DNA from: JAIOSF01 sp047159865 | Lineage (GTDB): Bacteria; Campylobacterota; Campylobacteria; Campylobacterales; Arcobacteraceae | Direction of reading: 5' to 3' | Length of the DNA stretch: 64,000 nucleotides | Assembly (NCBI RefSeq): GCF_047159865.1 | Contig: NZ_AP038804.1 | Location: 496,001-560,000, forward strand | Shown: positions 47,455-56,356 of the stretch, in pieces | Position numbering within the stretch: the first letter of the stretch is position 1 | How the letters are laid out: each line of letters starts with the position of its first letter | The notes under the pieces: model-generated | What the model saw: only the letters and a program-made list of their open reading frames with translations | What the model was told of the DNA's origin: nothing | The model's database searches: none | Translations under genes and position numbers: made by a program

Positions 47455-48756
47455 TTACTTACTTTTTTGTCCTATAATTCTTTTTCCTCTTTGTTTTGCG
47501 GTACTCTTTTGCTCTTTTTTCTTTTTCTTATTTCCAAAAGCTCCACCAACTTTTTTTCTTTTAATATCATCTTTTGTTTCAACAATTTTTTTAGTAGCAA
47601 TCATTTTTATTCTTGTACCAACTTCAAAACCTTCTAAATCAAGTTTAGGAATTTTTTGTCCTACATACTTTTCCACATCACGAATAGTTGCAACATCATA
47701 CTCATCTAATAAAGAGATTGCAATACCATTTTTCCCCGCTCTTGCAGTTCGTCCAATCCTATGAACATAATCAATAGGCATAAAAGGTAAATCAAAGTTT
47801 ATCACATAATACAAATCAACTATGTCAAGACCACGAGCAGCAACATCAGTTGCAACGAGTACTCTAATTTGCCCCTCTTTGAATTGAGTGATTGCTTTTG
47901 TTCTAGCACCATGAGTTTTATCTCCGTGAATAGAAGCAGCTTTTAAACCATCAAGTTTTAAGTTTGAAACAATCTCTTCAGCACTCGCTTTTGTTTTACA
48001 AAATACCAATACTTGTTTCATATTTTTTGAACCAATTAAAAAGGAAAGCATCTCTAGTTTTTTATCAAGAGTTACAGGGTAAGCTATTTGTTCAATCTTA
48101 TCATTTACTCTGTCATTTGCTTTGATCTCAATCACTTTTGGATTTTGCATAATTTGAGCTGAAAGTTTTTTTACATTTGGACCTAATGTAGCTGAACATA
48201 AAATAATCTGCTCAACAAGTGTTAGAGAAGATAAAATATCTTGAATATCTGCAACAAATCCCATATCAAGCATACTATCTGCTTCATCTAAAATAAGTGT
48301 ATCTATTTTTGTAACATTGATTTTATCTTGTTTAATCAGATCCATAAGTCTACCTGTAGTTGCAATCACTATATTTACTTTTTCATCTAACTTTCTGATT
48401 TGTGTTTTAATGTTAGCTCCACCATATACACTACAGATTTTGATATCCAAATATTTTGCATATGATTCAATACTTTTTTCAAGTTGCAATACAAGCTCTC
48501 TTGTAGGTGCAATAATAAGCTTAGTTAAGACTCTACTATCACTTTTAGCTTCTTTTTTTTGGTTTTCGATATCTTGCAAAATTGGTAAAACAAAAGCAGC
48601 TGTTTTCCCTGTTCCTGTTTTAGCGATTGCTAAAAGATCTCTTTTTCGTAATAGATGTACAATCGCTTCCTCTTGTATTTTAGTAGGAGCTTTATATCCT
48701 CTATCTTCACATGCTTTTGCGATTTGGGGACATAATCCTAATTGTCTAAATGTCAT
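47455..48756 (-). CDS. DEAD-box RNA helicase, RhlE-like
   Basis: A 433-residue helicase: Q motif GYKAPTKIQEEA, Walker A AKTGTGKTAAF, PTRELVLQL, LDEADSMLDMGF, CSATL, then ATDVAARGLDI and HRIGRTARAGK. The C-terminus is a short Lys-rich RNA-binding tail. All eight core motifs are seen. It acts in RNA remodelling at low temperature or ribosome assembly. First gene before the lipoprotein/two-component set. Confidence 0.93.
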   Translation of the reverse strand: MTFRQLGLCPQIAKACEDRGYKAPTKIQEEAIVHLLRKRDLLAIAKTGTGKTAAFVLPILQDIENQKKEAKSDSRVLTKLIIAPTRELVLQLEKSIESYAKYLDIKICSVYGGANIKTQIRKLDEKVNIVIATTGRLMDLIKQDKINVTKIDTLILDEADSMLDMGFVADIQDILSSLTLVEQIILCSATLGPNVKKLSAQIMQNPKVIEIKANDRVNDKIEQIAYPVTLDKKLEMLSFLIGSKNMKQVLVFCKTKASAEEIVSNLKLDGLKAASIHGDKTHGARTKAITQFKEGQIRVLVATDVAARGLDIVDLYYVINFDLPFMPIDYVHRIGRTARAGKNGIAISLLDEYDVATIRDVEKYVGQKIPKLDLEGFEVGTRIKMIATKKIVETKDDIKRKKVGGAFGNKKKKKEQKSTAKQRGKRIIGQKSK

Positions 48757-48848
48757 TATTTCTCTTTTTATTAGATTTATTTATTTAATTATTATACCTA
48801 AATTATACTTTAGAGAATAATTTCATATAAACTTTAATTTTATTTCTA

Positions 48849-48854
48849 TATAAT
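48849..48854 (+). promoter_or_regulatory. -10 box for leuA
   Basis: TATAAT 25 bases before the leuA start. No leader peptide with leucine codons is visible, so attenuation of the classical kind is not suggested. Confidence 0.5.
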
Positions 48855-48878
48855 AGTTCAATAACTTAAAAGGTGATA

Positions 48879-50432
48879 ATGATGATAGAAAATAAAAATA
48901 TATTAATTTTTGATACAACTTTACGAGATGGAGAACAATCTCCAGGTGCTTCGATGAATACATCAGAAAAGATTCAAATAGCACAACAACTCGAAAGATT
49001 AAATGTTGATATCATAGAAGCTGGATTTGCAGCAGCAAGTCCTGGTGACTTTGATGCAATTTCTCAAATAGCAAAAACTATCAAAAATAGTTCAATTTGT
49101 TCACTTGCTCGTGCAATTGATGGAGATATAAAAGCAGCAGGAGAAGCTGTAGCATTTGCAAACAAAAAAAGAATTCACACTTTTATTGCGACTAGTCCAA
49201 TTCACATGCAATATAAACTTAAAATGTCAACAGATGAAGTTATCAAACGAGCAGTACATGCAGTAGAATATGCAAAAACATTTGTTGATGATGTTGAATT
49301 TTCACTTGAAGATGCGGGAAGAAGTGAATTACCTTTTATGAAAGAGATAACACAAGCTGTTATTGAAGCTGGAGCAAAAACAATTAATCTTCCTGATACA
49401 GTAGGATATAGATTACCAAGTGAAATTAAACATATGGTTCAAGAGATGGTTTCATTTATTGATTCAATGAAATCTGATGCAATTGTGTCATTACACAACC
49501 ACAATGATTTAGGTTTTGCTGTTGCAAATACTTTAGCTGGTATTGAAGCTGGTGCTGGTCAAGTTGAATGTACTATCAATGGTTTAGGTGAGCGTGCTGG
49601 AAATGCTGCTATGGAAGAGATTGTTATGACACTGAAAACACGACAAGATCTATTTCCAGGAATCACAACAAATATCAATACAAAAGAGATATATCAAGCT
49701 TCTAAAATGGTAGCGAATATAACAGGTATAGAGCCTCAACCAAATAAATCTATTGTAGGTAAAAATGCTTTTGCTCACGAAAGTGGTATTCATCAAGATG
49801 GTGTTTTAAAACATCAAGAAACTTATGAGATTATGAAACCTGAAGATATTGGTATTGAAAAAAACAATTCTATTGTTTTAGGAAAACACTCAGGTAGAGC
49901 AGCTTTTAAAGACACTTTATCACATTTAGGATTTGATGACTTAGATAATGAAGCATTGATTTCTGCTTTTGAAAAATTCAAAGCAATTTGTGATAAGAAA
50001 AAAGAGATTACTGATGACGATATCAGAATGATTGTTACAGATGAAAAACTTAATAACAATAAAACATTCGAGATCACATCTGTTCAAATCTCAGACTGTT
50101 CAAATGGTGTACCAAGTGCTGTAGTTACAATTAAACACGAAGACAAAGAGATAACAGATGCAGGGATTGGAGATGGTGCAATGGATGCTATTTTTAAAAC
50201 AATTGATAGAATTACAGGGTACAATGGAACACTAATTAACTATAAAGTAAACTCTGTAACAGAAGGGAAAGATGCCTTAGCAAAAGTAAATTGTCAGGTT
50301 ATTTTCAATGATGATAAACAGGCTGTTTTAGGACATGGTCTTAGTTTAGATACTATGATTGCAAGTGCAAGAGCTTATGTGGGTGCACTAAATAGTTATT
50401 TAAGTATACAAAATATGTTAAATAATAAATAA
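48879..50432 (+). CDS. leuA: 2-isopropylmalate synthase
   Basis: A 517-residue enzyme condensing acetyl-CoA with 2-ketoisovalerate, the first step of leucine synthesis. FDTTLRDGEQSPGASM opens the TIM barrel; metal site LHNHNDLGFA, then ECTINGLGERAGNAA and HESGIHQDG. The C-terminal allosteric domain (about 390-517) for leucine inhibition is present. ATG at 48879 or 48882; AAAGGTG precedes both. It ends inside an inverted repeat. Confidence 0.93.
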   Translation: MMIENKNILIFDTTLRDGEQSPGASMNTSEKIQIAQQLERLNVDIIEAGFAAASPGDFDAISQIAKTIKNSSICSLARAIDGDIKAAGEAVAFANKKRIHTFIATSPIHMQYKLKMSTDEVIKRAVHAVEYAKTFVDDVEFSLEDAGRSELPFMKEITQAVIEAGAKTINLPDTVGYRLPSEIKHMVQEMVSFIDSMKSDAIVSLHNHNDLGFAVANTLAGIEAGAGQVECTINGLGERAGNAAMEEIVMTLKTRQDLFPGITTNINTKEIYQASKMVANITGIEPQPNKSIVGKNAFAHESGIHQDGVLKHQETYEIMKPEDIGIEKNNSIVLGKHSGRAAFKDTLSHLGFDDLDNEALISAFEKFKAICDKKKEITDDDIRMIVTDEKLNNNKTFEITSVQISDCSNGVPSAVVTIKHEDKEITDAGIGDGAMDAIFKTIDRITGYNGTLINYKVNSVTEGKDALAKVNCQVIFNDDKQAVLGHGLSLDTMIASARAYVGALNSYLSIQNMLNNK

Positions 50433-50444
50433 TTTAACATATTT
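50411..50444 (+). terminator. AT-only inverted repeat at the leuA stop codon
   Basis: AAATATGTTAAAT and ATTTAACATATTT make a 13-bp stem with an eight-base spacer; the stop codon of leuA lies within it. The stem ends three bases before the channel gene's ATG. Without GC pairs or a T-run, it may work as a processing site or weak terminator. Confidence 0.4.
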
Positions 50445-50447
50445 TAT

Positions 50448-52025
50448 ATGAATACTCAATTTGTAAGATTTGCATATTTTTTAGAATCATCAAAAAAGTA
50501 TTATCGGACAAAATCTTTTGTTTATGAAACACTAGAAGGAACAAACTCAAAACAAAGAAAATATTTTGATCTTTTTATGATATTTTTGGTTTTGAGTACT
50601 GTTGCAATCTTAATTTATGAAGTAAATCATCAGCTTCTTCCTTGGGTAGATGCTTATGAAACTGTTGCTATTATTATATTTATAATAGAATGGTTAGGAA
50701 GATTATGGGTCAGTTCAAATTCACGAAAACACATTATTAAAGATTATGAAAAAAGCCAACTTTTAAATCAAGAATTTCATCTAAACTATTCTTTAAGAAA
50801 AATTTTAAAAGAGAAAGTTTCTTTTATTTTATCACCTATGTCTATAATAGATTTATTGGCAATTTTACCATACTATAGACCTCTTCGTATTTTAAGAATT
50901 TTGATGATTTTCAGACTTTTTAAAATTTTACGATACACAAATTCAATCCAACAATTTAGACATGTTTTACTAGAAAAGAAATTTGAATTTTTTACATTAG
51001 CCATACTATTTTTTATGGCAATTGCCTTTGGCTCAACTATTATTTTCATTTATGAAGGTGCAGGAGTTAATCCAAATATTCATAACTATTTTGATGCAAT
51101 ATACTGGTCTGTTATTACTATATCAACTGTTGGATTTGGAGATATTAGTCCTATTACGATACAGGGTAGAATTGCAACTTTATTTTTAGTCGTAGGGGGA
51201 ATGGGTGTTATTGCATTTTCTACATCCATTGTGACAACAGCACTGAGTGAAAAATTACTTATTCTAAAAGAAGAAAAAGTTATGGGAGAAACAAATAGTT
51301 TATCAAGCTTTATTATTATTTGTGGATTTGGGCGTATGGGAAAAGTACTTGCAAAAGAGTTTACAAAAATCAATCAAAACTTTCTTATTATTGATAAAAA
51401 TGATGAAAAATTTAAAAACAAAAATACCCAAGATTTTTTAGCTATTAAAGGAGATGCTACTGATTCATCTCTATTAAAAAATATTGGTATACATAAAGAA
51501 GCAGCAACTTGTATGATAGCTATTACAGATGATGATGCTGTCAACTTATCCATTATTTTATCTACACGATCACTTAATCCAACTATTCGTATAATAGCAC
51601 GAGCAAATAACCCAAAAGCAAAAGAAAAACTACTTTTAGCAGGTGCTTCAGAAGTTATTTTAGCAAATGAGATAGCAGCTCTTGTTGCATCTGAATATTT
51701 AGGACAACCAGTTGCTTTTGAAGCTATTGACGATATTCTACTTAATTCAGAAGATGCTATCATGGACGAAATCAAGATAGAAGAATCTTCATATTGTATA
51801 GGATTGAAATTAGAATCAATTAATATAAACAAATTCAATATTACATTGATTGGGGTAATTAAAGAAGAAAATAAAAAATCATTTATTTTTAATCCACAGA
51901 AAAACACTTATATAGTAGAAAAAAATGACATATTTATTATTATAGGAAATAAAGAATCAATTCAACACCTCAAAATGGAAATTTTGACATATCAACCAAA
52001 ACAAAGAATCTCTTATGCAAAATAA
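50448..52025 (+). CDS. Voltage-sensor-like potassium channel with RCK domain
   Basis: A 525-residue ion channel with six transmembrane segments in residues 40-270. The fourth has regularly spaced arginines (YYRPLRILRILMIFRLFKIL), a voltage-sensor pattern. The pore filter is TISTVGFGDISP, the K+ signature with Phe for Tyr. Two RCK/TrkA-N-like sections follow: IICGFGRMGKVLAKEF near residue 290 (Rossmann) and a TrkA-C domain near 430-520. It conducts K+ under ligand control. The next gene overlaps it by 11 bases and adds another RCK protein. Confidence 0.85.
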   Translation: MNTQFVRFAYFLESSKKYYRTKSFVYETLEGTNSKQRKYFDLFMIFLVLSTVAILIYEVNHQLLPWVDAYETVAIIIFIIEWLGRLWVSSNSRKHIIKDYEKSQLLNQEFHLNYSLRKILKEKVSFILSPMSIIDLLAILPYYRPLRILRILMIFRLFKILRYTNSIQQFRHVLLEKKFEFFTLAILFFMAIAFGSTIIFIYEGAGVNPNIHNYFDAIYWSVITISTVGFGDISPITIQGRIATLFLVVGGMGVIAFSTSIVTTALSEKLLILKEEKVMGETNSLSSFIIICGFGRMGKVLAKEFTKINQNFLIIDKNDEKFKNKNTQDFLAIKGDATDSSLLKNIGIHKEAATCMIAITDDDAVNLSIILSTRSLNPTIRIIARANNPKAKEKLLLAGASEVILANEIAALVASEYLGQPVAFEAIDDILLNSEDAIMDEIKIEESSYCIGLKLESININKFNITLIGVIKEENKKSFIFNPQKNTYIVEKNDIFIIIGNKESIQHLKMEILTYQPKQRISYAK

Positions 52026-52716
52026 AGTGATTATCTATTCTTTTAGTAAACTAGCTGTACAAATAGCAAGTCTCTTATCAAAAAAAGGGTATCAAATTTT
52101 AGTCATAGAAGAAGATTTACATCTTATCAAAGAAGCTAAATCTTTAGGCTATGAAGTGAAAAAAATATCTCTTATGGATGATAAAAATATTCTATATCTT
52201 GATATGATAAAAAATAATATTCAAGCATTTTTTTGTGTTAGTGATGATAAAAACATTAATCTTTTTGTAACTTTAAGTGTCAGAAACTTATATAAAGATT
52301 TAAAAATCATCTCTGTTTCATTTGCAACAAAAGATAACAAAACGATGCTACTAGCAGGTGCAAGTAAAATCATCAATCCGTATGAGATAGGTGCCTTACG
52401 AATTTTTCGCCTTTTGCATAAACCTTATATTTTAGACATCTTAGACAATATTTTATTTAATGAGTCAAATATAGAAATTTCTGAAATCACTATAGGAAAA
52501 TCTTCAATATTCAATAATGTATTTTTAAAAAATACAAATATTATAGAAGAGAATAATTTGATTTTATTAGGCATATTAGATAAAGAGATACACGATAAAT
52601 TTATCTTTTACTCACAAGGTATTGCACATAAAATAGATGAAGGTGATACATTAGTCCTTTTAGGTAAAGCTGATGATTTAGAAAGGTTTACATTATTACT
52701 AAATAGAAACAAATAA
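52015..52716 (+). CDS. TrkA-like RCK regulatory protein
   Basis: A 233-residue protein with a Rossmann-like TrkA-N half (KVIIYSFSKLAVQIASLLSK, then ILVIEEDLHLIKEAKSLGYE) and a TrkA-C-like half near residues 155-230. The usual Gly-x-Gly-x2-Gly nucleotide loop is replaced by SFSKLA, so nucleotide binding may be lost. The gene overlaps the channel gene, so a pore-plus-regulator complex is probable. Confidence 0.75.
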   Translation: MQNKVIIYSFSKLAVQIASLLSKKGYQILVIEEDLHLIKEAKSLGYEVKKISLMDDKNILYLDMIKNNIQAFFCVSDDKNINLFVTLSVRNLYKDLKIISVSFATKDNKTMLLAGASKIINPYEIGALRIFRLLHKPYILDILDNILFNESNIEISEITIGKSSIFNNVFLKNTNIIEENNLILLGILDKEIHDKFIFYSQGIAHKIDEGDTLVLLGKADDLERFTLLLNRNK

Positions 52717-52749
52717 AAAAATAAAATTAAACTCTGAGATTAATTTTGT

Positions 52750-52755
52750 TATAAT
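52750..52755 (+). promoter_or_regulatory. -10 box for the DUF1538 gene
   Basis: TATAAT lies 30 bases upstream of the ATG at 52785, and AAAAGGA follows. Confidence 0.5.
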
Positions 52756-52784
52756 AATTATGATTTAAATTAAAAAGGAATTCA

Positions 52785-54749
52785 ATGACACAATTTTATT
52801 TTTTCTTGCGTCTATTAAAAGAGTCGTTTAGAGATTTGATTCCTATTGTTTTAGTAATTTTATTTTTTCAGCTTATTATTATTCAAGCTGTACCATCTGA
52901 TTGGATTGCTACGACAATAGGAATGATAATAGTAGGTATAGGACTTGCTATTTTTCTACAAGGTTTAGAGATAGGAATTTTTCCTGTAGGTGAAGGTCTT
53001 GCCCGAGATTTCGCTAAAAGTGGTTCCACTATGTGGATTTTAATATTTGGTTTTATGATCGGTTTTGGTACTACTGTTGCAGAACCTGCATTAGCTGTGA
53101 TTGCAGATAAAGCTGCAAGTATTAGTAGTGGTAGAATTGATGCAGATACACTTCGATTTGTTGTAGCAGGTTCTGTTGGTTTTGCTATTTTATTAGGTGT
53201 TTTTAGAATTATTAAAGGGCATCCAATACATTACTATATCATTGCTGGATATATTACTGTAGTTTCAGTAACTTTTCTTGCTCCACCTGAAATTATTGGA
53301 TTGGCTTATGATTTAGGGGGTGTTACAACCTCAACAGTTACTGTTCCTTTAGTTGCAGCTCTTGGTATTGGTCTTGCTTCTACTATAAAAGGGAGAAATC
53401 CAGTAATAGATGGGTTTGGTCTTATCGCTTTTGCTTCACTTACCCCTATGATTTTTGTTCAAGTATATGGGATATATGTATATACTTTTGTTGATGCAAC
53501 AGAAGTTGCGAAAATTGTTGTTGAGGCAACTATTTCAGAAACTACAACTATTTCAGTTGAATCAATCACATTAGGTATTCTTGCAGTTGTTAAAGATGTT
53601 CTTCCAATTCTTGCTGTAATTTTCTTTTTCCAATATGTTATTCTTAAAAAGAAAATAGAAAACTTAAAAATTGTTATCATTGGTTTTGTGCTCGTTATTT
53701 TAGGATTATATGCATTTATTCTTGGATTAGAGATGGGGTTATTTGCTTTAGGTGAGTCTATGGCTTATCAATTAACTCAAATGAATAATGTCTGGATAAT
53801 TTTTGCTTTTGCTTTTGCTATTGGTTTCTCAACAACTATGGCAGAACCAGCACTTATGGCAATCGCAAAAAAATCTAAAGAGATTAGTGATGGAAAAATA
53901 AATGATATGACTCTGCGATTATTTGTCGCATTTGGTGTTGCATTTGGTATTGCATTAGGTGCTTTTAGAATTGTTGATGGTGGTCAAATTCATTACTATA
54001 TCATCGCAGGATATGCGGTCGTTATTGCACTAACATTTATAGCACCTAAACATATTATTCCAATTGCTTATGACTCTGGTGGGGTTACAACATCTACAGT
54101 TACTGTTCCATTAGTAGCAGCACTTGGTATTGGTCTTGCAACAAATATTCCAGGAAGAGATCCCCTATTAGATGGATTTGGATTAATTGCTTTCGCTTCT
54201 TTATTTCCAATGATTACAGTAATGGTATATGGTATTATCGCTGATAAGTTCAATATTAAATCTGATAGCCAAATTGCAGAAGAAGATGCAAAAGTTGGTG
54301 CTTCTAAAATTCACGGTTCACTAGAGGGTGTTGATGATATGAGTCTATCAACTATTAACCTAGATGCTACTGATTTTAGACACTCTATGAATCTAGATTT
54401 TTCAGCTGTTATTATCATTGTTCCACAAGATAAAAAAGATGATGCTTTACATGCCGCCAAAATGGCTGGTGCAAGTGGGGTTACTATATTAAATGCTTCA
54501 GGAATGGGGTTAGCCGAACTTGACAATATTTTTAGACATACACATGAAGAAACAGATGCACTACTTTTATTTATAGTGCCAAGTATGATTGTTGATAATA
54601 TTATTAGAGAGATTATTAGAAAACTACATATAACAACAAGTGGTGATGGTATTGCTTTTGCTGTTCCAATTAGTCATATGAAAGGTATAAGTATGAGACA
54701 AGAAGATATTTTTGAACATGAGGTTGCTGACCTTAAAGCAAAGAGATAG
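52785..54749 (+). CDS. DUF1538 membrane protein with P-II-like tail
   Basis: A 654-residue protein with two tandem DUF1538 units, residues 1-240 and about 265-490. Each has the sequence TVAEPAL/TMAEPAL, HYYIIAGY and DxGGVTTSTVTVPLVAALG. The hydrophobic segments and inverted or duplicated plan suggest a transporter. Residues about 540-650 have a P-II-like domain: SAVIIIVPQDKKDDALHAAK, GASGVTILNASG and TSGDGIAFAVPI, a region that in P-II proteins binds ATP and senses nitrogen or energy state. The fusion points to self-regulation. Substrate unknown. Confidence 0.8.
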   Translation: MTQFYFFLRLLKESFRDLIPIVLVILFFQLIIIQAVPSDWIATTIGMIIVGIGLAIFLQGLEIGIFPVGEGLARDFAKSGSTMWILIFGFMIGFGTTVAEPALAVIADKAASISSGRIDADTLRFVVAGSVGFAILLGVFRIIKGHPIHYYIIAGYITVVSVTFLAPPEIIGLAYDLGGVTTSTVTVPLVAALGIGLASTIKGRNPVIDGFGLIAFASLTPMIFVQVYGIYVYTFVDATEVAKIVVEATISETTTISVESITLGILAVVKDVLPILAVIFFFQYVILKKKIENLKIVIIGFVLVILGLYAFILGLEMGLFALGESMAYQLTQMNNVWIIFAFAFAIGFSTTMAEPALMAIAKKSKEISDGKINDMTLRLFVAFGVAFGIALGAFRIVDGGQIHYYIIAGYAVVIALTFIAPKHIIPIAYDSGGVTTSTVTVPLVAALGIGLATNIPGRDPLLDGFGLIAFASLFPMITVMVYGIIADKFNIKSDSQIAEEDAKVGASKIHGSLEGVDDMSLSTINLDATDFRHSMNLDFSAVIIIVPQDKKDDALHAAKMAGASGVTILNASGMGLAELDNIFRHTHEETDALLLFIVPSMIVDNIIREIIRKLHITTSGDGIAFAVPISHMKGISMRQEDIFEHEVADLKAKR

Positions 54750-54780
54750 ATAAATTATCCCCTTAAGAAAAGGAAAAGTA

Positions 54781-55803
54781 CTATAATATTACTGCTTTTC
54801 CTTGCTTTAATACTACTGTATCTTCTATTCTAACTCCAAACTTATTATTTAAATAAATTCCTGGTTCAACTGTAAAAACCATATTATCTTCTAAAATGAC
54901 ATCACTTCTACTATTTATATTTGGATACTCATGAATATCCAAGCCAACACCATGTCCAGTACTATGGATAAAATATTTTCCATAACCAGATTTTTCAATA
55001 ACATCTCTTGCTAATTTATCAACTTGGCTAGCTTTCATACCACTTCTAACTTTACTTATTGCTGTTAGTTGTGCTTTTAAAACTATGTCATATATTTTTT
55101 GTTCTAATTTAGTTTTAAATTTTTGTCCTCTACTAAAGCTCATATTTTTACTTATACTTGTACAACATGTTCTATCACTACAATATCTTTCATATTTGAC
55201 ACCAGCATCAACTAGCAAAAAATCATTTTTTTTCATAAGTTTAGCTGTTGGTAAAGCATGTGGTTTTGCACTATTTTCATTTATAGCAACTATTGGATCA
55301 AAACTTAAATCAAGTTCACCATAATTACTCATATATTCTTTTGCTTTAAAAAAAAGGTACTTTTCACTTTTATTTATTCCATCAGTTCTTAAAAAATCTG
55401 CAAATCTTTTAAAACCTTTTCTTCCTAGTTTCATGGCAGCAGAAATTTTATCTATCTCAGCATCTGTTTTAACAAGTCGTTTTAGTTTTGAAAAGTTCTC
55501 TTTTTGTCTAAATTGTATATTTAGATTTGATGTAAGTTTTTCATATAAATATACACTAAAATCATTTGGATCGAAGTTTATTTTTTTGATTTTACTTTTT
55601 TGAAGAATTTCTTGAGTTTGTTTGATAAGATTATTTGTAATGATAACTTCACAATTTTGAGCCATGAGTTTAGCTTCGATTTCATATCGTGCATCGGTGA
55701 TGAAATAATTATCATCACCAATACTAATATAAATTACATTATCACAACTATATCCACACTCAAAATAAACTGCATTTTCATTTTGAAGTATGTAATTTTT
55801 CAT
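54781..55803 (-). CDS. Xaa-Pro aminopeptidase family (M24) peptidase
   Basis: A 340-residue creatinase/prolidase-fold enzyme. Metal ligands: Asp in LLVDAGVKYER (near 197) and CSDRTC (near 208), His in GHGVGLDIHEYPN, Glu in FTVEPGIYL and Glu in RIEDTVVL. The N-terminal domain (1-120) is the short creatinase-N type. It acts in the cytoplasm on proline peptides. It directly follows aroQ (gap nine bases). A hairpin GGAAAAG/CTTTTCC surrounds its stop region. Confidence 0.88.
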   Translation of the reverse strand: MKNYILQNENAVYFECGYSCDNVIYISIGDDNYFITDARYEIEAKLMAQNCEVIITNNLIKQTQEILQKSKIKKINFDPNDFSVYLYEKLTSNLNIQFRQKENFSKLKRLVKTDAEIDKISAAMKLGRKGFKRFADFLRTDGINKSEKYLFFKAKEYMSNYGELDLSFDPIVAINENSAKPHALPTAKLMKKNDFLLVDAGVKYERYCSDRTCCTSISKNMSFSRGQKFKTKLEQKIYDIVLKAQLTAISKVRSGMKASQVDKLARDVIEKSGYGKYFIHSTGHGVGLDIHEYPNINSRSDVILEDNMVFTVEPGIYLNNKFGVRIEDTVVLKQGKAVIL

Positions 55804-55812
55804 ACTATAAAA

Positions 55813-56292
55813 TTACGATTCTTTTTGAGTTACTTGTTGTGCTTCTTTTGCAACTTTCATCTCGTTTAGAATTTGCATTAATGCAATCAGACCCATGTGA
55901 TATCCAAAAGGACCGAAACCTGTAATAACACCTAAGCTAGAAGATGCCGTAATAGATTTTTGTCTAAACTCTTCTCTTTTGTAAATATTTGAAATATGTA
56001 CTTCAACTACAGGTAAAGAAACAGCAGAAATTGCATCAGCAATTGCTATACTTGTGTGGCTATAAGCTGCAGGATTAATAATAATTCCATCTACAGTACC
56101 TAAACACTCTTGAATCTTATCTACAATTTCACCCTCTAAATTTGACTGAAAAAATTCTAATTCTACACCATTTTGTTCAGCACTTCCTTTCATTTGATCA
56201 TGTATTTGATCAAGTGTCATTGGTCCGTAAATATTTTGTTCTCTAATACCTAACATATTTAAGTTCGGTCCTTGTATTACTGCTATTTTCAT
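55813..56292 (-). CDS. aroQ: 3-dehydroquinate dehydratase, type II
   Basis: A 159-residue enzyme of the shikimate pathway. IQGPNLNMLGIREQNIYG with the catalytic Arg/Tyr loop, IINPAAYSHTSIAI, VVEVHISNIYKREEFR with the catalytic His, and GFGPFGYHMGL. Normal length. It faces the amidohydrolase gene at 56357; the same neighbours are known in Campylobacter. Confidence 0.95.
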   Translation of the reverse strand: MKIAVIQGPNLNMLGIREQNIYGPMTLDQIHDQMKGSAEQNGVELEFFQSNLEGEIVDKIQECLGTVDGIIINPAAYSHTSIAIADAISAVSLPVVEVHISNIYKREEFRQKSITASSSLGVITGFGPFGYHMGLIALMQILNEMKVAKEAQQVTQKES

Positions 56293-56320
56293 TAGTTTCC
56301 TTTAAATTATAATATTTTGG

Positions 56321-56326
56321 TATAAT
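56321..56326 (+). promoter_or_regulatory. -10 box for the amidohydrolase-sppA-mqnE operon
   Basis: TATAAT in GGTATAATATC lies 30 bases before the ATG at 56357, followed by AAGAGGA as ribosome site. Confidence 0.55.
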
Positions 56327-56356
56327 ATCAAAAATTTTATAAGAGGATAATAATTC

